Source of the DNA: CALAED01 sp036555725
GTDB taxonomy: Bacteria > Actinomycetota > Actinomycetes > Streptosporangiales > Streptosporangiaceae
DNA length: 64,000 nt
Direction of reading: 5' to 3'
Assembly: GCA_036555725.1 (NCBI GenBank)
Contig: DATBKU010000043.1
Coordinates: 1 to 64,000 of the forward strand
The notes under the pieces are model-generated. The model saw nothing but the letters and a program-made list of their open reading frames with translations. It did not search any database and was not told where the DNA came from. Both the position numbers and the translations under genes were made by a program. Positions 10,961 through 18,219 of the stretch are shown here, one piece after another (position 1 is the first letter of the stretch; each line of letters starts with the position of its first letter).

Positions 10961-11015
10961 CCGTGCGGTTGCGGCGATCAAGGTCGGACTTTCGCCGGTC
11001 GATAGGGCCGTAAAC

Positions 11016-11044
11016 AAATAAGGCGGCCGATGGCCGCCTTATTT
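11016..11044. terminator. Bidirectional hairpin terminator between fumC and the SLT gene
   Basis: A perfect 13-bp inverted repeat (AAATAAGGCGGCC and its complement) with a 3-base loop, ending in TTATTT. It sits between the convergent fumC and SLT-domain genes and can serve both. Confidence 0.88.
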
Positions 11045-11068
11045 GATGTGCTATTGAGGTGCGGGATC

Positions 11069-11821
11069 TTAGTACCAGCCGGTGGACTGGGAGTGCGACC
11101 AGGCGTCGCACGGGCCGCCGTACCGGCCCTTGATGTAGCCCAGCCCCCACTCGATCTGGGTGTTGGCGCTGTCGCGCCAATCCGATCCCGCGCTCGCCAT
11201 CTTGGTGCCGGGATTCGCCTGCGGAATGCCGTACGGACCGCCGGGGCTGCCGGCGTGCACGTTCCAGTGGCTCTCTTTATTCCACAGATTGACCAGGCAA
11301 CCGAATTGAGTGCTGGGATTGAAACCGAATTTCGGCATCATCGCTTTCGCAATGCGCTGCGCCGTGCCGGCCGGCACCGGGTTGCCCGCCGAAGCAGCGG
11401 GCTCATCCGGCTTTTTCGTCTTGTCCGGCGGTGGCGTGCCCCGGACGGCCAGGACGGGCGGCTTGGCCGCATCCCGCCGCGCGGCACGCGACGCCCGGTC
11501 GGCCATCAGCTTTCGGTTCTGCTCCTCGGTGGGCTGGCGCATGGCGTCGGCGGCGATGCTCGGGGCGAGCCGCGCCGGAGCTACCGTGCCGGTCTCGCCG
11601 TCGCCTCCGCCGCTGGTCAGGGCCATTGCCCCGCCTCCGCCCGCGAGGACCACCACGGCCGCGGCGGCCGCGATCAGGCCCGTCCGGCCGCCCGGTATCC
11701 GTACGCCCGCGATGCGCGGCCCGGTCGGCGCCGGTTCATCCGACCGCGGCGCCGGCTCCTCGGTAAGAGGGCTGCCCGCCACCTTCACATCGGACTGGTG
11801 TGGACCCGGCCCGATGACCAT
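11069..11821 (-). CDS. Membrane-anchored SLT-like (lytic transglycosylase/Rpf-type) wall protein
   Basis: About 250 residues from the ATG at 11821; an upstream start at 11932 in the same frame is possible. A short cytoplasmic proline/acidic N-terminus is followed by a membrane segment (about residues 48-68, GLIAAAAAVVVLAGGGG). A charged linker leads to a C-terminal lysozyme-like domain with the catalytic glutamate in NKESHW (Glu183), then GGPYGIPQANPG and QIEWGLGYIKGRYG. Two cysteines (FGCLVN and GGPCDAW) could form a disulfide. The domain is found in peptidoglycan-cleaving transglycosylases and in actinobacterial cell-wall remodelling proteins. A CRP-type site and a possible c-di-AMP riboswitch lie upstream. 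Confidence 0.82.
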   Translation of the reverse strand: MVIGPGPHQSDVKVAGSPLTEEPAPRSDEPAPTGPRIAGVRIPGGRTGLIAAAAAVVVLAGGGGAMALTSGGGDGETGTVAPARLAPSIAADAMRQPTEEQNRKLMADRASRAARRDAAKPPVLAVRGTPPPDKTKKPDEPAASAGNPVPAGTAQRIAKAMMPKFGFNPSTQFGCLVNLWNKESHWNVHAGSPGGPYGIPQANPGTKMASAGSDWRDSANTQIEWGLGYIKGRYGGPCDAWSHSQSTGWY

Positions 11822-11954
11822 GACATCGGTGTTTTGTCGATCGTCTCGCCTAGGGGACCCCTGCGAGCCACCGTCCAAGGCGGTCCTTCCGACGGTCGCG
11901 CGCGCACCGGGTGCAACACGCGAAAGCCTCACCCCCAGCGCGACGGCGTGCCAT

Positions 11955-12105
11955 TCTCATGGCAGGCAGCCGCGCCCGCAGCGTGAGCGGTGCGGGTCCG
12001 GCCGACGAACGGGGGAAGTGCCGGACCACCGATCACGGGGGGTGCTTACGTCGCTCAACCCTGCCGTAGTCACAGGGGTGGCTCGCAACCGAAACGGCAT
12101 GACCA
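11955..12105 (-). ncRNA. Candidate c-di-AMP (ydaO/yuaA-type) riboswitch leader
   Basis: The 437-base gap 11822-12258 holds no convincing gene. Read on the minus strand, 12105 to 11955 has GC-rich paired segments. One stretch, CCGGACCCG then GCTCACGCTGCGGGCG, resembles the conserved CCGAACCCG...CAGCTAACC...AGGCG core of the ydaO aptamer. An upstream AGGGTTGAG could be the GGGGUGA element. In actinobacteria this riboswitch class commonly precedes Rpf, SLT and NlpC/P60 wall hydrolases, which fits the downstream gene. The match was made by eye from memory of the consensus, so it is only moderately supported. Confidence 0.42.
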
Positions 12106-12190
12106 GTCTCACCTGACACGCCGTTCACTTTAGTGAATCTTGGTGAAAACCTCGGCGGTACCTGGGTTTCCACCGCCATTGGCAGAATCG

Positions 12191-12206
12191 TGTGACCTTC
12201 GTCACA
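12191..12206. promoter_or_regulatory. CRP/GlxR-type binding site
   Basis: TGTGACCTTCGTCACA matches the CRP/GlxR consensus TGTGA-N6-TCACA exactly. It lies upstream of the possible riboswitch and the SLT gene and just beyond the 3' end of the HAD gene, so the SLT gene is the likely target. A second palindrome, TTCACTTTAGTGAA, is at 12124-12137. Confidence 0.65.
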
Positions 12207-12258
12207 ACAATGCGAATAGAATTCGATCGACTGCGCGCGGTCACGGGTTTCTGTGACG

Positions 12259-12918
12259 TTACGTAACAGCCGAAAGCCGAATTGTATTGGGTAGCTCGCT
12301 CATGCGTTCGATTACGATGTCCGCGGCGGCGAGTCGAGCTGCGGGCGTCAACCCGGCGTAGCCGATAACGGTCATGCCCGCCGCCTTGGCCGCCGCCACC
12401 CCGGGCGGGCTGTCCTCGACGACGACGCACCGTGCCGGCTCGGCGCCCATCCGCTCGGCCGCGTGGAGGAACAGATCGGGGTACGGCTTGCCCCGCCGTA
12501 CGTCCTCGGCGCTGAAGATCCGGCCCGCGAACCTGGCCAGCAGGCCGACGGTCGCCAGCGCCGTCTCGATGCGCTCGTGCGTGCCGCTGGACGCCACGCA
12601 CATCGGCAGGCCGCCACACGCATCAAGGGCGTCCAGCGCAGCCACCACCCCCTGGATCGCAGTGAGCTCGGTGCGCATCCGGGCGTACAGCCGCTCGTGG
12701 TAACGATCTTCGAAATCGTCCGGCAACGGCCCGCCGAGCCGCGGCTGGACGATCTCGCGTACCCGGCCCAGCGTGCCACCCATGAACTCGCGCACGGACT
12801 CCTCGTACGTCGTGGGGCGGCCGTACTCGGTGAGCAGTTCGGCGAGGACACGGTTGGCGATCGGCTCGCTGTCGACGAGCACGCCGTCGTTGTCGAGGAT
12901 CAGCAGATCAAAACGCAC
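12259..12918 (-). CDS. HAD-superfamily phosphatase (beta-phosphoglucomutase-like)
   Basis: A 219-residue hydrolase with all HAD motifs. Motif I is DNDGVLVDSE, with nucleophile Asp9 and Asp11. Motif II is ASSGT, motif III is the lysine of GKPYPD, and motif IV is VVVEDSPPG. A helical cap between residues 15 and 85 places it in subfamily IA, like phosphoglycolate phosphatase, 2-deoxyglucose-6-phosphatase or beta-phosphoglucomutase. The substrate is probably a small sugar phosphate but cannot be assigned. It starts at an ATG at 12918 and stands alone between the SLT and phoH2 genes. A 12-bp palindrome lies about 40 bases upstream of its start. Confidence 0.9.
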   Translation of the reverse strand: MRFDLLILDNDGVLVDSEPIANRVLAELLTEYGRPTTYEESVREFMGGTLGRVREIVQPRLGGPLPDDFEDRYHERLYARMRTELTAIQGVVAALDALDACGGLPMCVASSGTHERIETALATVGLLARFAGRIFSAEDVRRGKPYPDLFLHAAERMGAEPARCVVVEDSPPGVAAAKAAGMTVIGYAGLTPAARLAAADIVIERMSELPNTIRLSAVT

Positions 12919-12957
12919 CCAAGCGACACTAGCCGCCCGCGACCACCGGAAAGCACC

Positions 12958-12969
12958 GCATGATCATGC
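12958..12969. promoter_or_regulatory. 12-bp perfect palindrome upstream of the HAD gene
   Basis: GCATGATCATGC is a perfect palindrome about 40 bases before the HAD start, in the short gap to phoH2. A related ATCATGAT occurs near 12992. It may be an operator; no regulator is encoded next to it. Confidence 0.3.
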
Positions 12970-13008
12970 CCAGGTCCCATCTCCCCGGGAACGATCATGA
13001 TGTACGCA

Positions 13009-14337
13009 TCAACCGCCGACGTCGCCCAGCATCTCGGTGACCAGTGCGGCGATCGGCGAGCGCTCCGACCTGGTCAGCGTCACGTGCGCGAACAGCGGAT
13101 GGCCCTTGAGCTTCTCCACCACGGCGACGACGCCGTCGTGCCGGCCGACCCGCAGGTTGTCGCGCTGCGCGACGTCGTGGGTCAGCACCACCCGCGACCC
13201 CGTGCCGACCCGGGACAGCACGGTCAGCAGCACCCCGCGCTCCAGCGACTGCGCCTCGTCGACGATCACGAACGCGTCGTGCAGCGACCGGCCCCGGATG
13301 TGGGTCAGCGGCAGCACCTCGAGCATGCCCCGCTCGAGGACCTCCTCGATCACCTCGGGCGTCGTCACCGCCGACAACGTGTCGTACACCGCCTGCGCCC
13401 AGGGCGACATCTTCTCGTTCTCCGACCCCGGCAGGTAGCCCAGGTCCTGGCCGCCCACGGCGTACAGGGGCCGGAACACAACGACCTTGCGGTGCTTGCG
13501 GCGCTCCAGCACCGCCTCCAGCCCGGCGCACAGCGCCAGCGCCGACTTTCCGGTGCCCGCCCGGCCGCCGAGCGAGACGATGCCGACCTCGTCGTCGAGC
13601 AGCATGTCGAGCGCCACCCGCTGCTCGGCGGAGCGTCCCCGCAGCCCGAAGACCTCGCGGTCGCCGCGCACCAGCCGTACGGACTTGTCCGGCAGCACCC
13701 GGCCGAGCGCCGAGCCGTTCGCCGAGATCAGCCGCAGCCCGGTGTGGCAGAGCAGCTCGCGCGCCGACTCCAGGTCGAGCCGCCCGTGCTCGTACAGCTC
13801 CTCCACCTGCTCGGGCGTGACGTCGAGCTCGGTCATGCCGGTCCAGCCGGACTCGACCACGGTGAGCTCAGCGCGGTACTCCTCGGCCGGCAGCCCGACC
13901 GAGGCCGCCTTGACCCGCAGCGGCAGGTCCTTGGAGACCAGGACGACGTCGCGGCCCTCCAAGGCCAGCGACCGAGCGACGGACAGGATGCGGGTGTCGT
14001 TGTCGCCGAGCCGGAATCCGGCGGGCAGCACATTCGGGTCGGAGTGGTTGAGCTCGACTCGGAGCGTTCCACCCTGGTCGCCGATCGGCAGCGGCTCGTC
14101 GAGCCGGCCCTGCTCAAAGCGCAGGTCGTCCAGGGTACGCAGCGCCTGCCGGGCGAAAAAGCCCAGCTCAGGGTGGTGCCGCTTGGCCTCGAGTTCGGTG
14201 ATGACAACGATGGGAAGTACGACCTCGTGCTCGGCGAACCGGATCAGTGCCCCCGGGTCGGCGAGCAGGACGCTGGTGTCGAGGACGTACGTACGCCGTT
14301 GGACGGGATCCGCGGACGGCGTGGGGGTTGTGGCCAC
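13009..14337 (-). CDS. phoH2: PhoH2-type protein: PIN ribonuclease fused to PhoH ATPase
   Basis: A 442-residue two-domain protein. Residues 15-150 form a PIN nuclease domain (YVLDTSVLLADP with Asp20, then LGDNDTRIL with Asp112 and Asp114, and SKDLPLR). Residues 225-430 form the PhoH P-loop ATPase, with Walker A GGRAGTGKS at 257-265 and Walker B FVIVDEAQS. The mycobacterial PhoH2 of this architecture is an RNA helicase and ribonuclease that acts on its own RNA. In M. tuberculosis it pairs with a short antitoxin-like upstream gene (phoAT). I see no such gene here: the 162-base gap to the prenyl synthase gene has no clear frame. Confidence 0.93.
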   Translation of the reverse strand: MATTPTPSADPVQRRTYVLDTSVLLADPGALIRFAEHEVVLPIVVITELEAKRHHPELGFFARQALRTLDDLRFEQGRLDEPLPIGDQGGTLRVELNHSDPNVLPAGFRLGDNDTRILSVARSLALEGRDVVLVSKDLPLRVKAASVGLPAEEYRAELTVVESGWTGMTELDVTPEQVEELYEHGRLDLESARELLCHTGLRLISANGSALGRVLPDKSVRLVRGDREVFGLRGRSAEQRVALDMLLDDEVGIVSLGGRAGTGKSALALCAGLEAVLERRKHRKVVVFRPLYAVGGQDLGYLPGSENEKMSPWAQAVYDTLSAVTTPEVIEEVLERGMLEVLPLTHIRGRSLHDAFVIVDEAQSLERGVLLTVLSRVGTGSRVVLTHDVAQRDNLRVGRHDGVVAVVEKLKGHPLFAHVTLTRSERSPIAALVTEMLGDVGG

Positions 14338-14499
14338 TCGCTCTCCTTCGGGCGCGCCCCCCAGAAGGCCCGCGCCCTTACCTTGTGAGCCGCGGGGGTC
14401 GCCCCCCGAGTCGACTCAGCGTGGGGACCTGATACGACGCTACGACCCGACCCACGAGTGGAGGCGGTGATTCGGCCGGAACCGGACGGGAAACTGACC

Positions 14500-15276
14500 C
14501 TAGGAGCCGTAGCGACGGTGCCGCGCGGCGTACGAACGGAGTGCCCGCAGGAAGTCGACCTTCCTGAAGTCAGGCCAGTAGACCTCGCAGAAGTGGAATT
14601 CCGAGTGGGCGCTCTGCCAGAGCAGGAAGCCGGAGAGGCGCTGCTCCCCCGACGTACGGATGAGTAGGTCAGGGTCGGGTTGTCCGCGCGTATAGAGATG
14701 CTCGGCGATGTGCTCGACGTCGAGAATCTCGGCGAGCTCTTCGATGCTGGTGCCTTTGCTCGCGTGCTCATGCAGCAAGGAGCGCACCGCATCAGCGATC
14801 TCACGTCTACCTCCATACCCAACCGCGACGTTCACAATCAGGCCAGGAGCGTCAGATGTGTGTTCACCGGCGTCTTTGAGGACGCGCGCCGTCTGGTCGG
14901 GCAGCAGGTCGAGCGCACCCACGGGCTTGACGTGCCACCCCTCGGCGACCAAGCCCTGCACGGTCTTCTCGATGATCCGCAGCAGCGGATCGAGCTCTTT
15001 CGCGGGGCGGCTCAGGTTGTCGGTCGACAGCAGCCACAGCGTAACGAGCTCGACTCCGGCCTCGGTGCACCACTGCAGCAGCTCCGAGATCTTGTCGGCC
15101 CCGCGCTGGTGGCCGGTCGCGAGGTCGGCGAGCCCCATCGAGCGGGCCCAGCGCCGGTTGCCGTCCAAGATCACGCCGACGTGCCGCGGAACGACCCCCG
15201 GTGGCAGCGATCTCTCGAGCCGGCGCTCGTAGTACGGGTAGACGAGCATCCGGGCAACGAGGCGCCGCACCCCCAT
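14500..15276 (-). CDS. Short-chain cis-prenyltransferase (Z-FPP synthase-like / UppS family)
   Basis: A 258-residue cis-prenyl diphosphate synthase. The catalytic ILDGNRRWA lies near residue 36-44. TLWLLSTDNL and the C-terminal DLLIRTSGEQRLSGFLLWQ then EVYWPDF complete the family motifs. The sequence closely resembles M. tuberculosis Rv1086, which makes Z,E-farnesyl diphosphate for decaprenyl phosphate synthesis, rather than the longer-chain Rv2361c enzyme. It therefore probably supplies the starter for the lipid carrier of wall synthesis. Its position beside phoH2 is the same as in mycobacteria. A second, long-chain synthase would be expected elsewhere in the genome. I leave the symbol blank because uppS would imply the long-chain product. 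Confidence 0.93.
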   Translation of the reverse strand: MGVRRLVARMLVYPYYERRLERSLPPGVVPRHVGVILDGNRRWARSMGLADLATGHQRGADKISELLQWCTEAGVELVTLWLLSTDNLSRPAKELDPLLRIIEKTVQGLVAEGWHVKPVGALDLLPDQTARVLKDAGEHTSDAPGLIVNVAVGYGGRREIADAVRSLLHEHASKGTSIEELAEILDVEHIAEHLYTRGQPDPDLLIRTSGEQRLSGFLLWQSAHSEFHFCEVYWPDFRKVDFLRALRSYAARHRRYGS

Positions 15277-15369
15277 ATGGTCTCCTCCTACGCACCGTCG
15301 CGTATTGATCCAGGCCCCCGCAAGGGAGAACGCTCACTCCGGCCGACGCCGGAAATGAACAGTCAATTA

Positions 15370-16020
15370 TCACCTGGATCGGCGCGTAACAACCCCGTCA
15401 ATGAGATCTCGATAGCTGGCGCCGGCCCGTTCGGCCTCGTGCAGCGGCTCGCCGAGGAAGCCGGGCAGGTCGCCGGAGGTGAGCACGGCCCGCAGCCCAC
15501 GCCCGCTCGCACCGCACGCCTCGAGCACCGCGCGCCGGGCGATTCGCCACTGCCCGACCCCCTTGTCCGCCCTGCCCTGCGGGGTGATCCAGCAGCACGA
15601 GGTGCGCAGCGAGCAGCGTAGCTCGCCGGTGCTCGCCAGGTCGCCGCGGTCGCGATAGCGGAACGCGAACAGCTCCCGCTCCTTGGGCAGGTACGGGCCG
15701 AGGTCGTGACCGCATCCGGTCGCCCGCAGCGCGCGGTCGAGCGGCGGATCGGGGAATCGGTCGTCACAATCGGGCCAAGCGGTGGCCTGCGGCGACCCGT
15801 CGCACCGGGCGGCGGCCAGCAGTCGGGAGAGCGCGGCCAGCACATGGCCGCAGCGCTCGCCCACCGAGCCGAACGGCGCGCCGTCCCGCTGCGGCTCCAG
15901 CGTGATCTCGTACGGCGTGCCGCCACGATCGTGCGACGGCACGGGGATCACCAAGAGCGTAGAGCCGTCCACACAGCGCAGTGCCCCACAGAGCGCACGA
16001 TAAGCAGACGTTGGAAGCAT
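15370..16020 (-). CDS. Conserved-looking hypothetical protein with several cysteines
   Basis: A 216-residue frame with strong third-position GC bias on this strand, so it is very probably a real gene. No family is recognised. The protein is soluble, has no signal peptide, and contains at least nine cysteines, including an adjacent pair in LRTSCCWITPQG; the others include ALRCVDG, GERCGHV, DCDDRF and ATGCGHD. The cysteines do not form an obvious zinc ribbon. It lies 93 bases upstream of the cis-prenyltransferase gene, in the same direction, and is divergent from the OmpA-like gene. A link with wall biosynthesis rests only on position. Confidence 0.7.
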   Translation of the reverse strand: MLPTSAYRALCGALRCVDGSTLLVIPVPSHDRGGTPYEITLEPQRDGAPFGSVGERCGHVLAALSRLLAAARCDGSPQATAWPDCDDRFPDPPLDRALRATGCGHDLGPYLPKERELFAFRYRDRGDLASTGELRCSLRTSCCWITPQGRADKGVGQWRIARRAVLEACGASGRGLRAVLTSGDLPGFLGEPLHEAERAGASYRDLIDGVVTRRSR

Positions 16021-16115
16021 GATCGAGATCGGGCGAGGAGATTTGCCGGAACCCTGACCTGGTGATCATCTGGTCGTGAATCATACGATCGGGCAACCCT
16101 GGCGCTGGAGGACGC

Positions 16116-17564
16116 GTGCGACGTGGAGCTGTATTCCTCGCCGCCGGGTTCCTCGCCGGGTTCCTCGCCATCGGCTCCCACGTCACCGCCGCTCCTGTGG
16201 ATGCATCCCCCGCCGCAGCCGTTTCGTCCGAGCGGTCCCGGCCGGGGGCGGACGGGACACCGAAGCACCGCGTGGGCGCGCTGCGCATGGACGTCATCCA
16301 GGTGCGGGCCGCTACGTCATGGAGCACGGTCTTCTGGCGGCTGCGAAACGTCTCCGCGCGGATCGAGCGGCTGGACGGGACGTTGCTGCGCTCGGCGGCG
16401 TCGCGGCCCGGCGCGCCGGCCGCCTCCGCGTCTTCGGGGTTGCGGCTGATCGCCCCGCCCGGGCGGACCACCTACGAGCCGCTGACCGCGCTCTACCCGC
16501 GGCCCCCGCAGGCACGGGGCCCAGCGGGTCGCCGGGTCGGCGGGCCGATGGGGCAACACTGCCTGTGCACGCACCTCGGCGCCGAGGTGCTCAGACCGGG
16601 CACGGAGCTCGACGGGTTCACGACGTTCGGACGGCTGCCCGCCGACGCGACCAAGGTGACGGTCACGGCGCCGCGCTTCGGCACCTTCACCGGCGTCCCG
16701 GTCGTACGCGGGCAGCTGCCGGGCGTACAGATCGACGCGACGGGGTTCGCCGTCGACGGGATCGATCGGCTGCCGTACGCCACGGTGCTGCGAGTCCGTC
16801 GTAACCCGCTCCAGCCCGGCCGTGCGATCGCCCGCCCCGAGCCGCTGGCCACGACGCCGCGGACCCCGCAGGCCGCGGGCGAGGTGGTGCTGATCGATCC
16901 GGCGACGCTGACCTCCTACACCGCGCTGTACGGAGACGGTGGCGGGTGCCTGTGCGCCGGGTTCACCGGCACCTACCCGGAGATCGGGGTCTACGTGTTC
17001 CCGCCGCTGCCCCCTACGGTCCGGATGGTGCGGGTTTGGTATACGGGCGGGCTGCCGGTCGACGATGTCGCGGTCGCTCCGGCGGGCCCGGCTCCGGCCG
17101 GCGCGCCGTACGCGCCATGGCCCGCGCTGCACCCCGCCCAGCGCGAGGTGGCCGCATACGCCCGCCATGACGAGGCGGTGTTCGACGCCTTCGCGGACCG
17201 AGACGACATGCGGCGCGACCTGCGTACCGGCCAGGCCACGGTTTTCTTCGACTTCGACTCCGCCACGCCTGGCCCGCGCGCCCGCACGGCGCTGCGCCGG
17301 CTGGCCGCCGAGCTGTCCGCGCGCCCCGATGTCCACACGATTCAGGTGACCGGCAATTCCGACCTGGCCGGCTCGGAGGGATACAACCTGGAGCTCTCGG
17401 GACGACGGGCCCGCGCCGTCGTCGTCCTGCTCGACCGATGGATCGCCAGGCCTGACCTGTCGTTCACGGTCGTGGCGCTCGGTGAGCTCGGCGCCGGCGA
17501 AGACCACCCGACGGCCGCCGAACGAGCCCTCAACCGCAACGCCGTCATCGCCCCCCGACCCTAA
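16116..17564 (+). CDS. Exported protein with C-terminal OmpA-like peptidoglycan-binding domain
   Basis: A 482-residue secreted protein. Residues 1-26 form a signal peptide (MRRGAVFLAAGFLAGFLAIG...AAP). A beta-rich middle region contains two Cys-Leu-Cys units, HCLCTHLG and GCLCAGFTG, each at the end of a similar strand-loop stretch, suggesting a duplicated module. Residues about 370-480 are an OmpA/MotB domain: TVFFDFDSATPGPRAR, the core IQVTGNSDLAGSEGYNLELS, and the NRNAVI end. This domain binds diaminopimelate of peptidoglycan, so the protein probably attaches noncovalently to the wall. It ends seven bases from the convergent next gene. The role of the N-terminal modules is unknown. Confidence 0.83.
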   Translation: MRRGAVFLAAGFLAGFLAIGSHVTAAPVDASPAAAVSSERSRPGADGTPKHRVGALRMDVIQVRAATSWSTVFWRLRNVSARIERLDGTLLRSAASRPGAPAASASSGLRLIAPPGRTTYEPLTALYPRPPQARGPAGRRVGGPMGQHCLCTHLGAEVLRPGTELDGFTTFGRLPADATKVTVTAPRFGTFTGVPVVRGQLPGVQIDATGFAVDGIDRLPYATVLRVRRNPLQPGRAIARPEPLATTPRTPQAAGEVVLIDPATLTSYTALYGDGGGCLCAGFTGTYPEIGVYVFPPLPPTVRMVRVWYTGGLPVDDVAVAPAGPAPAGAPYAPWPALHPAQREVAAYARHDEAVFDAFADRDDMRRDLRTGQATVFFDFDSATPGPRARTALRRLAAELSARPDVHTIQVTGNSDLAGSEGYNLELSGRRARAVVVLLDRWIARPDLSFTVVALGELGAGEDHPTAAERALNRNAVIAPRP

Positions 17565-17571
17565 GAGGGGG

Positions 17572-18093
17572 CTAGACCTGGGGGCCGGAGGCGCGGGCGC
17601 GTTCGACATGCTGCAGGGCCTCGCGCAGCTCGGCGAGCCATTCGTCGGCGTTCTTGCCCACCAGGCGGACACACCAGGCGAGGGCGTCGCTGCGGCTGCG
17701 CGCCACGCCCGCCTCGACCAGGGTGTCCAGCACGCGCCGCTCGGGCTGGCGCAGCCGGGTCATGACCGGCACCGAAAGGGTCGTGAACATCTCGCGCTGA
17801 CCCGCGGACTCGACACCCCAGGAGACCTTGCGCCGGAAGCGATGCTCGGCCTCGCGCGCGATCGCGATGCGCCGCTCACGCGTCTCCTCCCGGAATCGCT
17901 GGATCTGGCCGGAGGCGGCGGCCGCACGCTCGGTGTCGGAGGCGTCGTCGCCGACCGAAGGCGGCGGCAGCGTGCCGATGACCGTGATCTCCTCGCGATC
18001 ATGAATGATCTCGGGCGGCTCCACGAACCAGCCATCGGGCAGGCGGCCGGAGAACCACCCGCGCAGCTTCTCGCCGACTTCGTTTGCATTCAT
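17572..18093 (-). CDS. Hypothetical cytoplasmic protein (actinobacterial, charged, helical)
   Basis: A 173-residue soluble protein from the ATG at 18093. It begins MNANEVGEKLRGWFSGRLPD and contains an acidic IIHDREEITVIGTL strand region, a strongly charged helix (FREETRERRIAIAREAEHRF) and a C-terminal half with DALAWCVRLVGKNADEWLAELREALQ patterning. That half looks like a ribbon-helix-helix or antitoxin-like helical segment. I do not recognise a named family. A perfect 16-bp palindrome abuts the start codon, which suggests autoregulation or control by a dedicated repressor. An earlier start at 18129 would put the palindrome inside the coding region, so I prefer the internal ATG. Confidence 0.72.
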   Translation of the reverse strand: MNANEVGEKLRGWFSGRLPDGWFVEPPEIIHDREEITVIGTLPPPSVGDDASDTERAAAASGQIQRFREETRERRIAIAREAEHRFRRKVSWGVESAGQREMFTTLSVPVMTRLRQPERRVLDTLVEAGVARSRSDALAWCVRLVGKNADEWLAELREALQHVERARASGPQV

Positions 18094-18108
18094 GTAATCA
18101 TGATTACA
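18093..18108. promoter_or_regulatory. Perfect 16-bp palindrome at a start codon
   Basis: TGTAATCATGATTACA is a perfect palindrome that shares one base with the ATG of the minus-strand hypothetical gene. It is AT-rich against the surrounding sequence, as expected of an operator for a dimeric DNA-binding protein. Confidence 0.6.
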
Positions 18109-18154
18109 CCTCTCCACCGGCCACGCCAAGCCCGGAACTCCTAAAGTGAACGAC

Positions 18155-18206
18155 TTGACATTGAATCTCCTTTGAGAGTTACTCTCATTTAGTATCTACT
18201 CTCAAA
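18155..18206 (+). promoter_or_regulatory. Promoter and nested inverted repeats, candidate TetR operator for the DHA2 gene
   Basis: A TTGACA -35 box is at 18155-18160. Downstream, TGAGAGTTACTCTCA at 18173-18187 is a perfect palindrome. The half-sites TTTGAGAGT (18171-18179) and ACTCTCAAA (18198-18206) form a wider inverted repeat. The repeats cover the expected -10 region and transcription start before the exporter gene at 18220. The TetR-family gene at the end of the operon is the likely ligand of these sites. Confidence 0.65.
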
Positions 18207-18219
18207 GGGGGAATCGGCC

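Noticed and set aside
12258..12267. The palindrome GTTACGTAAC at the end of the HAD gene
   Set aside because: It covers the stop codon of the HAD gene and is only ten bases long; without another copy or a regulator there is little reason to call an operator.
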